This document shows, piece after piece, positions 53,080 through 61,828 of a stretch of 64,000 bases of DNA. The position numbers were made by a program, and so were the translations under genes. Source of the DNA: Nocardioides luteus (GTDB taxonomy: Bacteria; Actinomycetota; Actinomycetes; Propionibacteriales; Nocardioidaceae); assembly GCF_015752315.1 (NCBI RefSeq), contig NZ_JADOVJ010000001.1, positions 2,038,501-2,102,500 of the forward strand, written 5' to 3'. The notes beneath the pieces are model-generated. The model searched no databases and was not told where the DNA came from. It was given only the letters and a program-made list of their open reading frames with translations. Each line of letters starts with the position of its first letter. Position 1 is the first letter of the stretch.

Positions 53080-54678
53080 ATGATCACTGCCCATGACCTA
53101 GAAGTCCGCGTCGGCGCCAGACTTTTGATGGAGAACGTCACTTTCCGAGTCGGACCCGGCGACAAGGTCGGGCTCGTGGGCCGTAACGGCGCCGGGAAGA
53201 CGACCCTGACGAAGGTGCTCGCCGGCGACCATCTGCCTGCCTCCGGAACGGTGTCCAACACCGGTGAGATCGGCTACCTGCCCCAGGATCCGCGGGTCGG
53301 CGACCCCGAGGTGATCGCGAAGGACCGCATCCTGTCGGCCCGCGGGCTCGACGATGCCGTACGCCGCATGCGCATCGCCGAGGAGGAGATGGGCTCCGAC
53401 GACCCGAACGTGCGCGAGAAGGCGATGAAGCGCTACCAGCGCGCTCACGACGAGCTCGACGCCGGCGGTGGCTACGCGGCCGAGACGGAAGCCCTGCAGA
53501 TCGCCCAGTCGCTCGGCATCCCCGACCGGATCATGACCCAGCCGCTCAAGACGCTCTCGGGCGGCCAGCGGCGGCGTGTCGAGCTGGCACGCATCCTGTT
53601 CTCCAGCGCCGAGGTGCTGATCCTCGACGAGCCGACCAACCACCTCGACGCCGACTCGATCATCTGGCTGCGCGACTGGATGAAGTCCTACAAGGGCGGC
53701 TTCATCGTGATCTCCCACGACAACGACCTGCTCGCCCAGACGGTCAACAAGGTCTTCCACCTCGACGCCAATCGCGAGGTGATCGACATCTACAACATGC
53801 CGTGGAAGCAGTACCTGACCCAGCGCGAGACCGACGAGGCCCGGCGCAAGCGTGAGCTGATGAACGCGCAGAACAAGGCCAAGACGCTCACCGACCAGGC
53901 CAACAAGATGCGGGCCAAGGCCACCAAGGCGACCGCCGCGCAGCAGATGCTCAAGCGCGCCGAGAAGCTGATGGAGGGCGTCGAGGGCGAGCGGCAGCAG
54001 GAGAAGGTCGCCGCGATCAAGTTCCCCTCGCCGGCGCCGTCCGGCAAGACCCCGCTCACCGCCAACGACCTGTCCAAGTCCTACGGCGCCCTGGAGGTCT
54101 TCACCGCCGTCGACCTGGCCATCGACCGGGGGACCCGGGTGGTCATCCTCGGGCTCAACGGCGCCGGGAAGACCACGATGCTGCGCATCCTGGCCGGGGT
54201 CGACGAGCCCGACACCGGTCGCGTCGTGCCCGGTCACGGCCTCAAGATCGGCTACTACGCCCAGGAGCACGAGACCCTCGACACCAAGCGGTCGGTGCTG
54301 GAGAACATGCAGTCCGCGGCGCCGCAGCTCACCGACACCGAGGCCCGCACCGTGCTCGGTGCGTTCCTCTTCACCGGTGACGACGTGCACAAGCCCGCCG
54401 GGGTGCTCTCCGGTGGGGAGAAGACCCGGCTGGCGCTGGCCTCCCTGGTCGTCTCCGCGGCCAACGTGCTCCTGCTCGACGAGCCCACCAACAACCTCGA
54501 CCCGGCCTCCCGCGAGGAGGTGCTCAACGCGATCCGCCGCTACGAGGGCGCGATCGTGCTGGTCACCCACGACGAGGGCGCCGTGCACGCGCTGGAGCCC
54601 GACAAGGTGCTCATCCTCCCCGACGGTGTCGAGGACCTCTGGAACGAGGAGTACGCCGACCTGGTCTCGCTCGCCTAG
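53080..54678 (+). CDS. ABC-F family ATPase
   Basis: A 532-residue soluble protein with two ABC domains and no membrane segment. Walker A motifs are GRNGAGKTT and GLNGAGKTT; signatures are LSGGQRRRVELARIL and LSGGEKTRLALASLV; Walker B regions end in LDEPTNHLD and LDEPTNNLD. A charged linker (ARRKRELMNAQNKAKTLTDQ) joins them. ABC-F proteins act on ribosomes in translation or antibiotic protection; the subgroup is unclear. Its TAG overlaps the P450 stop in the sequence CTAG. Confidence 0.93.
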   Translation: MITAHDLEVRVGARLLMENVTFRVGPGDKVGLVGRNGAGKTTLTKVLAGDHLPASGTVSNTGEIGYLPQDPRVGDPEVIAKDRILSARGLDDAVRRMRIAEEEMGSDDPNVREKAMKRYQRAHDELDAGGGYAAETEALQIAQSLGIPDRIMTQPLKTLSGGQRRRVELARILFSSAEVLILDEPTNHLDADSIIWLRDWMKSYKGGFIVISHDNDLLAQTVNKVFHLDANREVIDIYNMPWKQYLTQRETDEARRKRELMNAQNKAKTLTDQANKMRAKATKATAAQQMLKRAEKLMEGVEGERQQEKVAAIKFPSPAPSGKTPLTANDLSKSYGALEVFTAVDLAIDRGTRVVILGLNGAGKTTMLRILAGVDEPDTGRVVPGHGLKIGYYAQEHETLDTKRSVLENMQSAAPQLTDTEARTVLGAFLFTGDDVHKPAGVLSGGEKTRLALASLVVSAANVLLLDEPTNNLDPASREEVLNAIRRYEGAIVLVTHDEGAVHALEPDKVLILPDGVEDLWNEEYADLVSLA

Positions 54679-55907
54679 CTCAACGTCCGCACGAACCTGA
54701 CCGGCATCGAGGTCGGGTAGCGGTAGGAGAGCGAGTCGGTGTTGCGCTCGACCTGGTCGGCCGGCACCGCGAGGGTGACCTCGGGGAGGCGCTCCAGGAC
54801 GGTGCGTACGGCCGCCTGGACGATGATCGTGCCCGGCCGCTGGGCCGGGCAGGAGTGCGGGCCGGCGCTCCACGACATGTGGGCCCGGTTGCCGATCTCG
54901 ACCCACGGGTCGCCGCCGGTCATCAGCGGGTCGAGGTTGGCCGCGGCGATGCATGGCACCACCGCGTCGCCCTTCCGGATCAGCTGACCGCCGAGCTCGA
55001 CGTCGCGCAGCGCGAAGCGCGGGGTGATGTTGTAGCAGGGCGGGTCACGCCACATCACCTCCTCGATCGCCTGGTCGACGCCGAGACGGCCGCCACGCAG
55101 CCGGCCCGCGAAGCGCTCGTCGGAGAGCATCAGCAGCAGCGTCTGGGTGATCGTCGCGATGGTCAGCTCGTTGCCGGCGATGATCATCACGATCATCGCC
55201 TCCATGACCTCGTTGTCGTCCCAGAGACCGGGGTCGTCGATCAGGTGCGAGGTCAGGTCGTCGCTCGGATCGATCCGGCGCCTGGCGATGTGGTCGACGA
55301 TCTCGACGGCGAGCTCGATGACGCCCTCCTGGGCGAGCTGCCCACCGCCCAGGACCTTGTGCGCGGCCTTGCGCATCGAGTCGCCGACCTCGGGGCCCAT
55401 GCCGAACATCGCGGCGACCGAGAGGAGCGGGATCAGCACGGCGTAGTCCTGGACCAGGTCGGCCTCGCCGCGCTCGAGCATGTCGTCGACGAGATCGTTG
55501 CAGATGCTGCGTACCTGCGCGGCGTAGCCGTGCTCGTCGACCCGGGACAGGGCACGGTCGACGGGCGAGCGCAGCCGCCGGCGCAGCTCGCCGTCGTTGT
55601 GGAAGGAGTTCTGCCGGGTCGTCACGAACGGGTAGATCGGCATGTCCGGCAGGATCTTGCCCTCCTGCACCGCGCTCCAGTTGTCGCCGTTGCGGGAGAA
55701 GACCTCCTCGTTGCGGATGACCTCGCTGAACTCGGCGTAGCCCATCGCGAACCAGAGGCGTACGCCGGGGGAGAGCTCGCCAGGGGCCACCGGACCCCAC
55801 TCGGCCCGGAGCCGGGCGTGCACCTCCCGCGCCCGGGGCCCGACGGTGTCGGGCGCCTGGACGAGGTCGGTGAGGTCGGCGAGACGTACGGTGCGGGTCG
55901 GGGTCAT
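54675..55907 (-). CDS. cvnE: Conservon cytochrome P450 with EVMW in place of ExxR (CYP157-like)
   Basis: A 410-residue P450. The heme Cys353 is in SAGPHSCPAQRPG, and the I-helix reads AGNELTIAT. The K-helix, normally ExxR, reads E283-V-M-W286 before RDPP. The loss of this arginine is known in the Streptomyces CYP157 group, whose genes also sit in conservons. It is the last gene of the cvn operon here and may act as its output or a redox sensor. The ATG is at 55907. Confidence 0.88.
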   Translation of the reverse strand: MTPTRTVRLADLTDLVQAPDTVGPRAREVHARLRAEWGPVAPGELSPGVRLWFAMGYAEFSEVIRNEEVFSRNGDNWSAVQEGKILPDMPIYPFVTTRQNSFHNDGELRRRLRSPVDRALSRVDEHGYAAQVRSICNDLVDDMLERGEADLVQDYAVLIPLLSVAAMFGMGPEVGDSMRKAAHKVLGGGQLAQEGVIELAVEIVDHIARRRIDPSDDLTSHLIDDPGLWDDNEVMEAMIVMIIAGNELTIATITQTLLLMLSDERFAGRLRGGRLGVDQAIEEVMWRDPPCYNITPRFALRDVELGGQLIRKGDAVVPCIAAANLDPLMTGGDPWVEIGNRAHMSWSAGPHSCPAQRPGTIIVQAAVRTVLERLPEVTLAVPADQVERNTDSLSYRYPTSMPVRFVRTLS

Positions 55908-55942
55908 CGCGGGGCCTGTTCGTCTGGGTCTGGGCTGCGGGG

Positions 55943-56527
55943 TCAGTGGGTCTTGAGGGCGTGGCGCACGAGCGCGGCGAGCGCTCGGACGCAGGCGTTG
56001 CGGTTCTTGGCGTTGCACACCACGATCGGGGTCTCGTCGTCGAGGTCGAGCGCCGTGCGGATCTGGTCGGGCTCGTAGTTCGGCGCGCCGGGGAACTGGT
56101 TGATCGCGACGACGAAGGGCAGCGACGTACGCGTCTCGAGCTGGTCCAGCACCTCGAAGGAGTCCTCGATGCGGCGGGTGTCGACCAGGACCAGGGCGCC
56201 GGCGGCTCCCTCGGCGAGGCCGGACCACAGGTCCCAGAAGCGGCGCTGCCCCGGGGTGCCGAACAGGTAGAGCGCGATCTCGTCGGTCAGCGTGATCCGG
56301 CCGAAGTCCATCGCGACCGTGGTCGTCGACTTCTCCGGCGTCGCCTCGACCGAGTCGATCCCCTCGCTGGCCTGGGTGATCGACTCCTCGGTGCGCAGCG
56401 GCTCGATCTCGCTGACCGCGCCGATCAGCGTGGTCTTGCCGACCCCGAAGGAGCCGACGACCAGGATCTTGACCGACTCGACGACCGTGGGGGCCAGATA
56501 GTGGTTGTCAGAGGTGGTTGAGAGCAT
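55943..56527 (-). CDS. cvnD: Conservon GTPase (MglA-like), CvnD
   Basis: A 194-residue small GTPase. The P-loop is GSFGVGKTT with K31, switch II is LFGTPGQRRFW, and the base-recognition segments are INQFPG and VCNAKN. It overlaps the DUF742 gene by 20 bp. In conservons this switch protein is thought to respond to the sensor kinase-like and roadblock components. Confidence 0.93.
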   Translation of the reverse strand: MLSTTSDNHYLAPTVVESVKILVVGSFGVGKTTLIGAVSEIEPLRTEESITQASEGIDSVEATPEKSTTTVAMDFGRITLTDEIALYLFGTPGQRRFWDLWSGLAEGAAGALVLVDTRRIEDSFEVLDQLETRTSLPFVVAINQFPGAPNYEPDQIRTALDLDDETPIVVCNAKNRNACVRALAALVRHALKTH

Positions 56528-56867
56528 GCAGCACCTTCTGGAGGGTTTCACGGGAGGGGCCGGCGGCGGTGTCGCTGTCGGGGCGTACGCCGATCAGGCC
56601 GGCGTCGATCATGTCCGAGGCGATCACCGCGAGGACGCTGACCGGCTGGCCGAGGTGGACGGCCATCTCCGCCATCGAGATCACGCCGAGGCACTGGGAG
56701 AGGACCTCGCGCTCCTGGCGGCCCACCGACGCCGGTGTGGCCGACGGGCTGGTGTGGCCGATCAGGAGCGTCGCTGGGGTCAGCCGGTGGGTCGGGCGGA
56801 CGCGACCGCCGGTCCGGACGTAGGACCGGATCGGGTGGTCGACGTAGTCGTCAGGCACGTCGGGCAT
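56508..56867 (-). CDS. cvnC: Conservon DUF742 protein, CvnC
   Basis: A 119-residue DUF742 protein. Typical blocks are SYVRTGGRVRPTHRLTPATL, ISMAEMAVHLGQPVSVLAVI and IASDMIDAGLIGVRP, a winged-helix-like unit. It lies 4 nt after the roadblock gene and overlaps the GTPase gene. Confidence 0.92.
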   Translation of the reverse strand: MPDVPDDYVDHPIRSYVRTGGRVRPTHRLTPATLLIGHTSPSATPASVGRQEREVLSQCLGVISMAEMAVHLGQPVSVLAVIASDMIDAGLIGVRPDSDTAAGPSRETLQKVLHALNHL

Positions 56868-56871
56868 CGGC

Positions 56872-57258
56872 TCAGATCGAGCGTCTCGGGGTGCTCATCG
56901 CGCGCTCCCCGATCATCAGCACGGTCGCCTGCATCTGCTGGGCGACCAGCGCCGGGTCGATGCTCATCTCGGTGACCACCGCGAGCCGGGAGCCGTCACC
57001 GGCGCCACGGATGAACAGGAAGCCGCCGTTGAACTCGACCATCACCTGGCGGGGGTGGGCGTCGACGCCGAACTGGCGGCTGATCCCGTGGCCGAGCGAG
57101 GTCAGCCCGGCGCACGCCGCGGCCAGCTTGTCGGCCTCCTCGCGCGGGGTGTGGCTCGTGCGGACCCGGACGAGCCCGTCGGCGGAGAGGACCACGACAT
57201 GACGTACGCCGCGTACTCCCGCGACCAGCTCCAGCATCCAGCTGTTCTCATCGGTCAT
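56872..57258 (-). CDS. cvnB: Conservon roadblock/LC7 protein, CvnB
   Basis: A 128-residue roadblock protein, expected to regulate the CvnD GTPase. Blocks are WMLELVAGVRGVRHVVVLSA, DKLAAACAGLTSLGHGISRQ and QVMVEFNGGFLFIRGAGDGS. The ATG at 57258 follows GGAGGAACC and lies inside the end of cvnA. Confidence 0.93.
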   Translation of the reverse strand: MTDENSWMLELVAGVRGVRHVVVLSADGLVRVRTSHTPREEADKLAAACAGLTSLGHGISRQFGVDAHPRQVMVEFNGGFLFIRGAGDGSRLAVVTEMSIDPALVAQQMQATVLMIGERAMSTPRRSI

Positions 57259-58756
57259 GGTTCCTCCAGTGGTTCTCGGGTGCGGAATCGGTCTCCGCGG
57301 CGGTGCTGCCGTCGGTGGGATCGACGGCCTGGTGGGGGATGGTCGTGCCGGTCGCGGGTGTGGCCGGGGCACTGAGGAAGCTGCTCATCCACGCGCCGGC
57401 CTGCTCGGCCGTCGGCTCCGGGCGGGGCGGGACGACCCGGCCGACCGGTTGCTGTCCGGTCGCGAAGCGCTGGCCGCGCTTCGAGCGGCGCTGGGGCAGG
57501 CCGTCGGAGGTGAACAGCGACGGCTCCCGCTTGTCGAGGCCGGCGAGAGGATCGGGGGCCTTCGCGGCGGCATGGACCGGCCAGGCGGGCGTCGTCGACG
57601 CCGGCGGCGCCTTCGGGGCCTGGGCCAGGAGCGAGGCGGGCATGGGGGTCGAGACCGGCGTACGCGGCTCCGCCTCGACCGTCGGGGGGCTCAGCGGGGT
57701 GGTCATCGCCTCGGGGACGAGCACGGCGACCCGCAGGCCACCGTGGACCGACTCGGTCAGGTCGACCCGGAACCCGTGGCGGCGGACGTAGGTGCCGACC
57801 ACCGCGAGGCCGGTCTGCGGGATCTCGCCGAGGTCCTGCAGGCGCACCTGCCGGGTGCCGGAGGCGATCTCACGCATCCAGGCGAGGTTGGTCTCGTCCA
57901 TGCCGACCCCCGCGTCGTCGATCTCCAGGGCCGCCCCGCGGCGTACGGACCGGATGGTGACCAGCACCTCGGTCGCGGGCGGTGAGGACTGGGTCGCGTT
58001 GGCAAGGAGCTCGGCGACGAGGTGGATCAGGGGCTCGACGTACGCCCCCTGGACCGCGACCGGAGGGTCGCCCTCCACCCGGACGCGGCGGTAGGCGGTG
58101 ATCCGGCCGGCCGCGCCGCGTACGACGTCGGCGATCGCGAGCGGGTCGCGCCAGTGCTGGCCGGGCTGCTCCCCGCACAGCGTGGCGATGCTCTGCGCCA
58201 GCCGCGCCTGCTGCGCCGCCGCGTGGTCGACCCGCATCCCGGCCTCGAGCACGTCCGGCTCGGCCGGGAACTTCGCCACCATCCGCGTCGACTCCTCCTG
58301 GATCCGGTGCGCCGACGCCTGCACCTTGCGCGACAGCGACAGCACCGCCACCCGCATCCCGGCGTCGCCACCCCGTCCGGCCACCCCAGCCGAGTCCGTA
58401 CTTATGGGGGCCGAGTCCTCAGTTGTGGGGCCCGAGTCCGCACTTGTGGGGGACGAAACTGTCGTTTCGTCGTCCATATCTACGGACTCGGCCGCAACAA
58501 CAGCGGACTCGTCGTCCACTTCTACCGATTCGGCCGCCACTTCTACCGATTCGGCGGGGGCGCGATCGTAGGCCATCGCGGTGAGCCAGAGGGTGAGGGC
58601 GACGACGGGTACGCCGGCGAGGATCCAGCGCCAGATCCACTGGTCACCGGAGGCGGTGACGAAGATGACGGGGGAGAGCGCGACGAAGAGAAGGATCGCG
58701 GTACTGCAGAACCATGGACCGGCTCGGTGGAGTCGGGCCAGGAGTGGTCGGGTCAT
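57248..58756 (-). CDS. cvnA: Conservon sensor histidine-kinase-like protein, CvnA, with heptapeptide-repeat insert
   Basis: A 502-residue membrane sensor. Two helices (about 16-35 and 40-62) are followed by a linker of eight seven-residue units (residues 68-123: AESVEVA, AESVEVD, DESAVVA, AESVDMD, DETTVSS, PTSADSG, PTTEDSA, PISTDSA). The kinase-like part has the N-box region EPLIHLVAELLANATQS and the ATP motif IDDAGVGMDE. The linker is encoded by facing 21-nt DNA repeats. The ATG at 58756 follows CCAGGTG; ATGs further upstream are possible. Confidence 0.88.
   Translation of the reverse strand: MTRPLLARLHRAGPWFCSTAILLFVALSPVIFVTASGDQWIWRWILAGVPVVALTLWLTAMAYDRAPAESVEVAAESVEVDDESAVVAAESVDMDDETTVSSPTSADSGPTTEDSAPISTDSAGVAGRGGDAGMRVAVLSLSRKVQASAHRIQEESTRMVAKFPAEPDVLEAGMRVDHAAAQQARLAQSIATLCGEQPGQHWRDPLAIADVVRGAAGRITAYRRVRVEGDPPVAVQGAYVEPLIHLVAELLANATQSSPPATEVLVTIRSVRRGAALEIDDAGVGMDETNLAWMREIASGTRQVRLQDLGEIPQTGLAVVGTYVRRHGFRVDLTESVHGGLRVAVLVPEAMTTPLSPPTVEAEPRTPVSTPMPASLLAQAPKAPPASTTPAWPVHAAAKAPDPLAGLDKREPSLFTSDGLPQRRSKRGQRFATGQQPVGRVVPPRPEPTAEQAGAWMSSFLSAPATPATGTTIPHQAVDPTDGSTAAETDSAPENHWRNHDR
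58388..58555 (-). repeat. In-frame array of eight 21-nt repeats inside cvnA
   Basis: Four minus-strand units of the form GMCGARTCNGTAGAAGTGGMS occupy 58555-58472. A palindrome follows (58471-58452: GACGAAA-N6-TTTCGTC). Three units in the opposite sense fill 58450-58388 (TTGTGGGGGCCGAGTC type when read on the plus strand). Since 21 nt is seven codons, both senses stay open. Confidence 0.9.
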
Positions 58757-58890
58757 GTCGGGCACCTGGTGTGGGGGTGAACAGTCAGGCATGAACCCGC
58801 GGGTCAGGACAGGGGGGACGATTCCTGATCCAGCCCCCGGAGACCGGCGCACACACGCGCACCACTTCATACCACCAACAGAGCGCTTGG

Positions 58891-58907
58891 TCACCTGATC
58901 CAGGTGA
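58891..58907. promoter_or_regulatory. Inverted repeat between cvn operon and ABC exporter gene
   Basis: TCACCTG-ATC-CAGGTGA is perfect over 7-bp arms. It lies in the divergent intergenic region (58757-58973), about 67 bp from the ABC start. No regulator gene is adjacent. Confidence 0.5.
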
Positions 58908-58961
58908 TTTTGACCATATTTCGACGATGGTCCTGGAAGCGGCCGTACGCGTCCGGGCGAC

Positions 58962-58967
58962 TAAGGT
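58962..58967 (+). promoter_or_regulatory. -10 box of the ABC exporter gene (leaderless)
   Basis: TAAGGT ends 6 nt before the GTG at 58974. Confidence 0.55.
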
Positions 58968-58973
58968 GTCGGG

Positions 58974-60866
58974 GTGTCACAAATGGGTCCAGGCTTCGGT
59001 GCGACCGGCGGGGCGATGGGCGGCGGCGGGATCATGCGCAACCTGCGCGCCGACCGCACCGTGCTCCAACGAGGGTTGCCGAAGGGCACCGTCAAGCGCG
59101 TCATCTCCTACGCCGGACCCCACCGGGCTCTGATCAGTGCGTTCCTGCTGTTCACCGTCTTCGACGCCGCGCTCGTGGTGGTCACCCCGCTGCTGACCCA
59201 GCGCCTCATCGACGACGGCGTGCTCGCCAAGAACCTCTCGCTCGTGATCTGGCTGGCCGCGGCGATGGCGCTGGTGGCGGTGGTCGACATGGCTTTCGGG
59301 GTGGTCTCGGGCTGGCTCTCGACACGGATCGGTGAAGGCCTCATCTTCGACCTGCGCACCCAGGTCTTCGGCCATGTCCAGCGCCAGTCGCTGGCCTTCT
59401 TCACCCGCGCCCAGACCGGTGCGCTGGTGAGCCGCCTCAACACCGACGTGCTCGGCGCCCAGCGGGCGTTCACCTCGACGCTGTCCAACAGCGTCTCCAA
59501 CCTGATCTCGGTCTTCGTGGTCGGCGCGGCGATGCTGGTGCTCTCCTGGCAGGTGACGCTGATGTGCGTCGCGCTGTTCCCGATCCTGTTCCTGACCTCG
59601 CGCTGGGTCGGGCGCCGGCTGGCCGGGCTGACCCGCGAGCAGATGGACGGCAACGCGGCGCTGGCGACGACGATGACCGAGCGGTTCAACGTCGGTGGCG
59701 CCCTGCTGCTCAAGCTCTTCGGCCGTCGTGAGGAGGAGGATGCGGCGTTCGCGCAGCGTGCCGATGTCGTACGCCGCCTGGGGATCCGGATCGCGCTGCT
59801 GACCCGTCTGTTCGGGGCGACCATGCAGATGGTGCCGGCGCTGGCGACCGCGCTGGTCTACGGCTTCGGCGGCTGGATGGTGATCCGCGGCGACGTCACG
59901 CTCGGCACCCTGACCGCGCTCGGTCTGCTCCTGGTGAGGCTGCTGGGGCCGCTGCAGGCGCTCTCCAACGTACGCATCGACGTGATGACCGCGCTGGTCA
60001 GCTTCGACCGCGTCTTCGAGGTCCTCGACCTGCCCTCGCTGATCAAGGAGAAGCCGGACGCGGTCGAGGTGCCGGCCGACGCCGCGTCCGTGCGGTTCCG
60101 CCACGTCGCCTTCACCTACCCCCGCTCCGACGAGGTCTCGCTGGCGTCCCTGGAGACGATCGCGCGGCCGGAGAGCCGCGAGGTGCGCGAGGTGCTGTCC
60201 GACATCGACTTCGCCGCAGAGCCGGGCGAGATGGTCGCCCTGGTCGGCCCCTCCGGCGCCGGGAAGTCGACGATCACCCACTTGATCGCCCGGCTCTACG
60301 ACGTACGCTCCGGCTCGGTCGAGGTCGGTGGTCTCGACGTGCGCGACGTGACCCTGGAGTCGCTCGAGGCCGCGGTCGGCTATGTCACCCAGGACGCCCA
60401 CATGTTCCACGACACCGTCCGCGGCAACCTGCTCTACGCCCGCCCCGGCGCCACCGACGAGGAGGTCTGGGCGGCCCTCGAGGCGGCCCAGGTGGCCGGC
60501 GTCATCAAGGGACTTCCCGACGGGCTCGACACCGTCGTCGGCGACCGCGGCTACCGGCTCTCCGGCGGAGAGCGTCAGCGCCTCGCGATCGCCCGGCTCC
60601 TGCTGAAGGCGCCCCACATCGTGGTCCTCGACGAGGCCACCGCCCACCTCGACTCCGAGTCCGAGGCCGCGGTGCAGACCGCCCTGGACGCCGCGCTGGC
60701 GGGACGTACCTCCATCGTCATCGCGCACCGGCTCTCCACCATCCGCGCCGCCGACCGCATCCTCGTCATCGAGGCCGGCCGCGTCGTGGAGTCCGGCACC
60801 CACGAGTCGCTGCTCGCCGACGGCGGGCTCTACGCGGAGCTCTACGAGACGCAGTTCCGGCGCTAG
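58974..60866 (+). CDS. ABC exporter, fused membrane and ATPase domains
   Basis: A 630-residue half-transporter. A Gly-rich N-terminus precedes six helices (about 55-340) and the ATPase domain. Walker A is GPSGAGKSTITHL, the signature LSGGERQRLAIARL, Walker B HIVVLDEATAHLD, and the switch His lies in IAHRLSTIRAAD. It probably works as a homodimer exporting lipids, peptides or drugs. The GTG is favoured by the -10 box; ATG 58983 is the alternative. Confidence 0.92.
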   Translation: MSQMGPGFGATGGAMGGGGIMRNLRADRTVLQRGLPKGTVKRVISYAGPHRALISAFLLFTVFDAALVVVTPLLTQRLIDDGVLAKNLSLVIWLAAAMALVAVVDMAFGVVSGWLSTRIGEGLIFDLRTQVFGHVQRQSLAFFTRAQTGALVSRLNTDVLGAQRAFTSTLSNSVSNLISVFVVGAAMLVLSWQVTLMCVALFPILFLTSRWVGRRLAGLTREQMDGNAALATTMTERFNVGGALLLKLFGRREEEDAAFAQRADVVRRLGIRIALLTRLFGATMQMVPALATALVYGFGGWMVIRGDVTLGTLTALGLLLVRLLGPLQALSNVRIDVMTALVSFDRVFEVLDLPSLIKEKPDAVEVPADAASVRFRHVAFTYPRSDEVSLASLETIARPESREVREVLSDIDFAAEPGEMVALVGPSGAGKSTITHLIARLYDVRSGSVEVGGLDVRDVTLESLEAAVGYVTQDAHMFHDTVRGNLLYARPGATDEEVWAALEAAQVAGVIKGLPDGLDTVVGDRGYRLSGGERQRLAIARLLLKAPHIVVLDEATAHLDSESEAAVQTALDAALAGRTSIVIAHRLSTIRAADRILVIEAGRVVESGTHESLLADGGLYAELYETQFRR

Positions 60867-60874
60867 GGCCTGGG

Positions 60875-61762
60875 TCAGCTCTTCCCGCTGCGTTCCTTCT
60901 CGTACGCAGCCTGGTAGGCCGCCTTCACGGCCTGCTTCTGAGCCAGCTTGGCGGCCTTCTTGCGGGCGCGCTCGTCGAGCTGGTCATCGCCGTCGGAGGC
61001 GTCATCGTCTGGTGCAGGCTCGTCCCGGCTCTGCGTACGCCGCTCGTCGTACATCAGGTAGAAGAACCCGGCGATCGCGAGGACGCCGAAGAACCACCAC
61101 TGGAGCCCGTAGAAGAAGTGGGGGCCGTTGTCGAGCTCGGGGAGGTCGGCCCGGCGGAGCTGGACAGCGGGTTCGGGGGACTCGGTGTCGAGGTGGAGCC
61201 AGCCGGTCAGCAGCGGCTCGTCGACCACCTTCGCGACCTGGGCCGAGGAGAGCGCGCGGGTGGCGTGGTAGCCGTCGACCTGGGCGACGTCGGTGGAGTC
61301 GCCGGTGCCGTCGGCGCGTACCCAGCCGGTGATGGTGACCTCGCCGGTCGGCGGCGCCGGAAGATCGTCGAACTTCTCCTGCGACTCGGTCTGGAGCCAG
61401 CCGCGGTCGACCAGCACCGCGGTGCCGTCGGCGAGCACCAGCGGGACGATGATGTCGATCCCCTTGGCGTCGTCGGGGGTGCGGTAGCGCCAGATGATCG
61501 TGTCGTCGACCGCGTACGTCCCGGTGGCGGTCACCCGCCGCCACTCGTCCTTCTCGGCCACCTTCGTGCCCTCGGCCAGCACGTCGGAGACCGGCGCGGG
61601 CTCGGCGTGCTCGTTGGCGCGGACGATCTGGTTGCTGGCCTTGCGGTCCTCGAGACGGTCGAACTGCCACTGGCCCAGCCACCACGTCCCGTAGGCCAGG
61701 ATCAGCACGAACACCGTGAAACCGGCCCAGCGACGGCTGAGCAGGAAACGGAACGAACTCAC
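60875..61762 (-). CDS. SURF1-family cytochrome oxidase assembly protein
   Basis: A 295-residue membrane protein with helices at about 12-32 and 220-240 flanking an extracytoplasmic domain. Blocks are WLGQWQFDRLEDRKASN, RYRTPDDAKGIDIIVPLVLA, VLVDRGWLQ and GPHFFYGLQWWFFG. SURF1 aids heme A delivery to oxidase subunit I, matching ctaA and ctaB in this window. A Lys/Ala-rich tail follows. The GTG start lies 6 nt after TAGTCT. Confidence 0.92.
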   Translation of the reverse strand: MSSFRFLLSRRWAGFTVFVLILAYGTWWLGQWQFDRLEDRKASNQIVRANEHAEPAPVSDVLAEGTKVAEKDEWRRVTATGTYAVDDTIIWRYRTPDDAKGIDIIVPLVLADGTAVLVDRGWLQTESQEKFDDLPAPPTGEVTITGWVRADGTGDSTDVAQVDGYHATRALSSAQVAKVVDEPLLTGWLHLDTESPEPAVQLRRADLPELDNGPHFFYGLQWWFFGVLAIAGFFYLMYDERRTQSRDEPAPDDDASDGDDQLDERARKKAAKLAQKQAVKAAYQAAYEKERSGKS

Positions 61763-61768
61763 GCCACG

Positions 61769-61774
61769 AGACTA
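61769..61774 (-). promoter_or_regulatory. -10 box of the SURF1 gene (leaderless)
   Basis: Minus-strand TAGTCT ends 6 nt before the GTG at 61762. Confidence 0.55.
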
Positions 61775-61816
61775 ACTGGCATACGGTCCTCGCTCACGAT
61801 CCGGGTCTCGGCTGCC

Positions 61817-61822
61817 TAGACT
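61817..61822 (+). promoter_or_regulatory. -10 box of moaA (leaderless)
   Basis: TAGACT ends 6 nt before the ATG at 61829. Confidence 0.6.
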
Positions 61823-61828
61823 GGTGTG

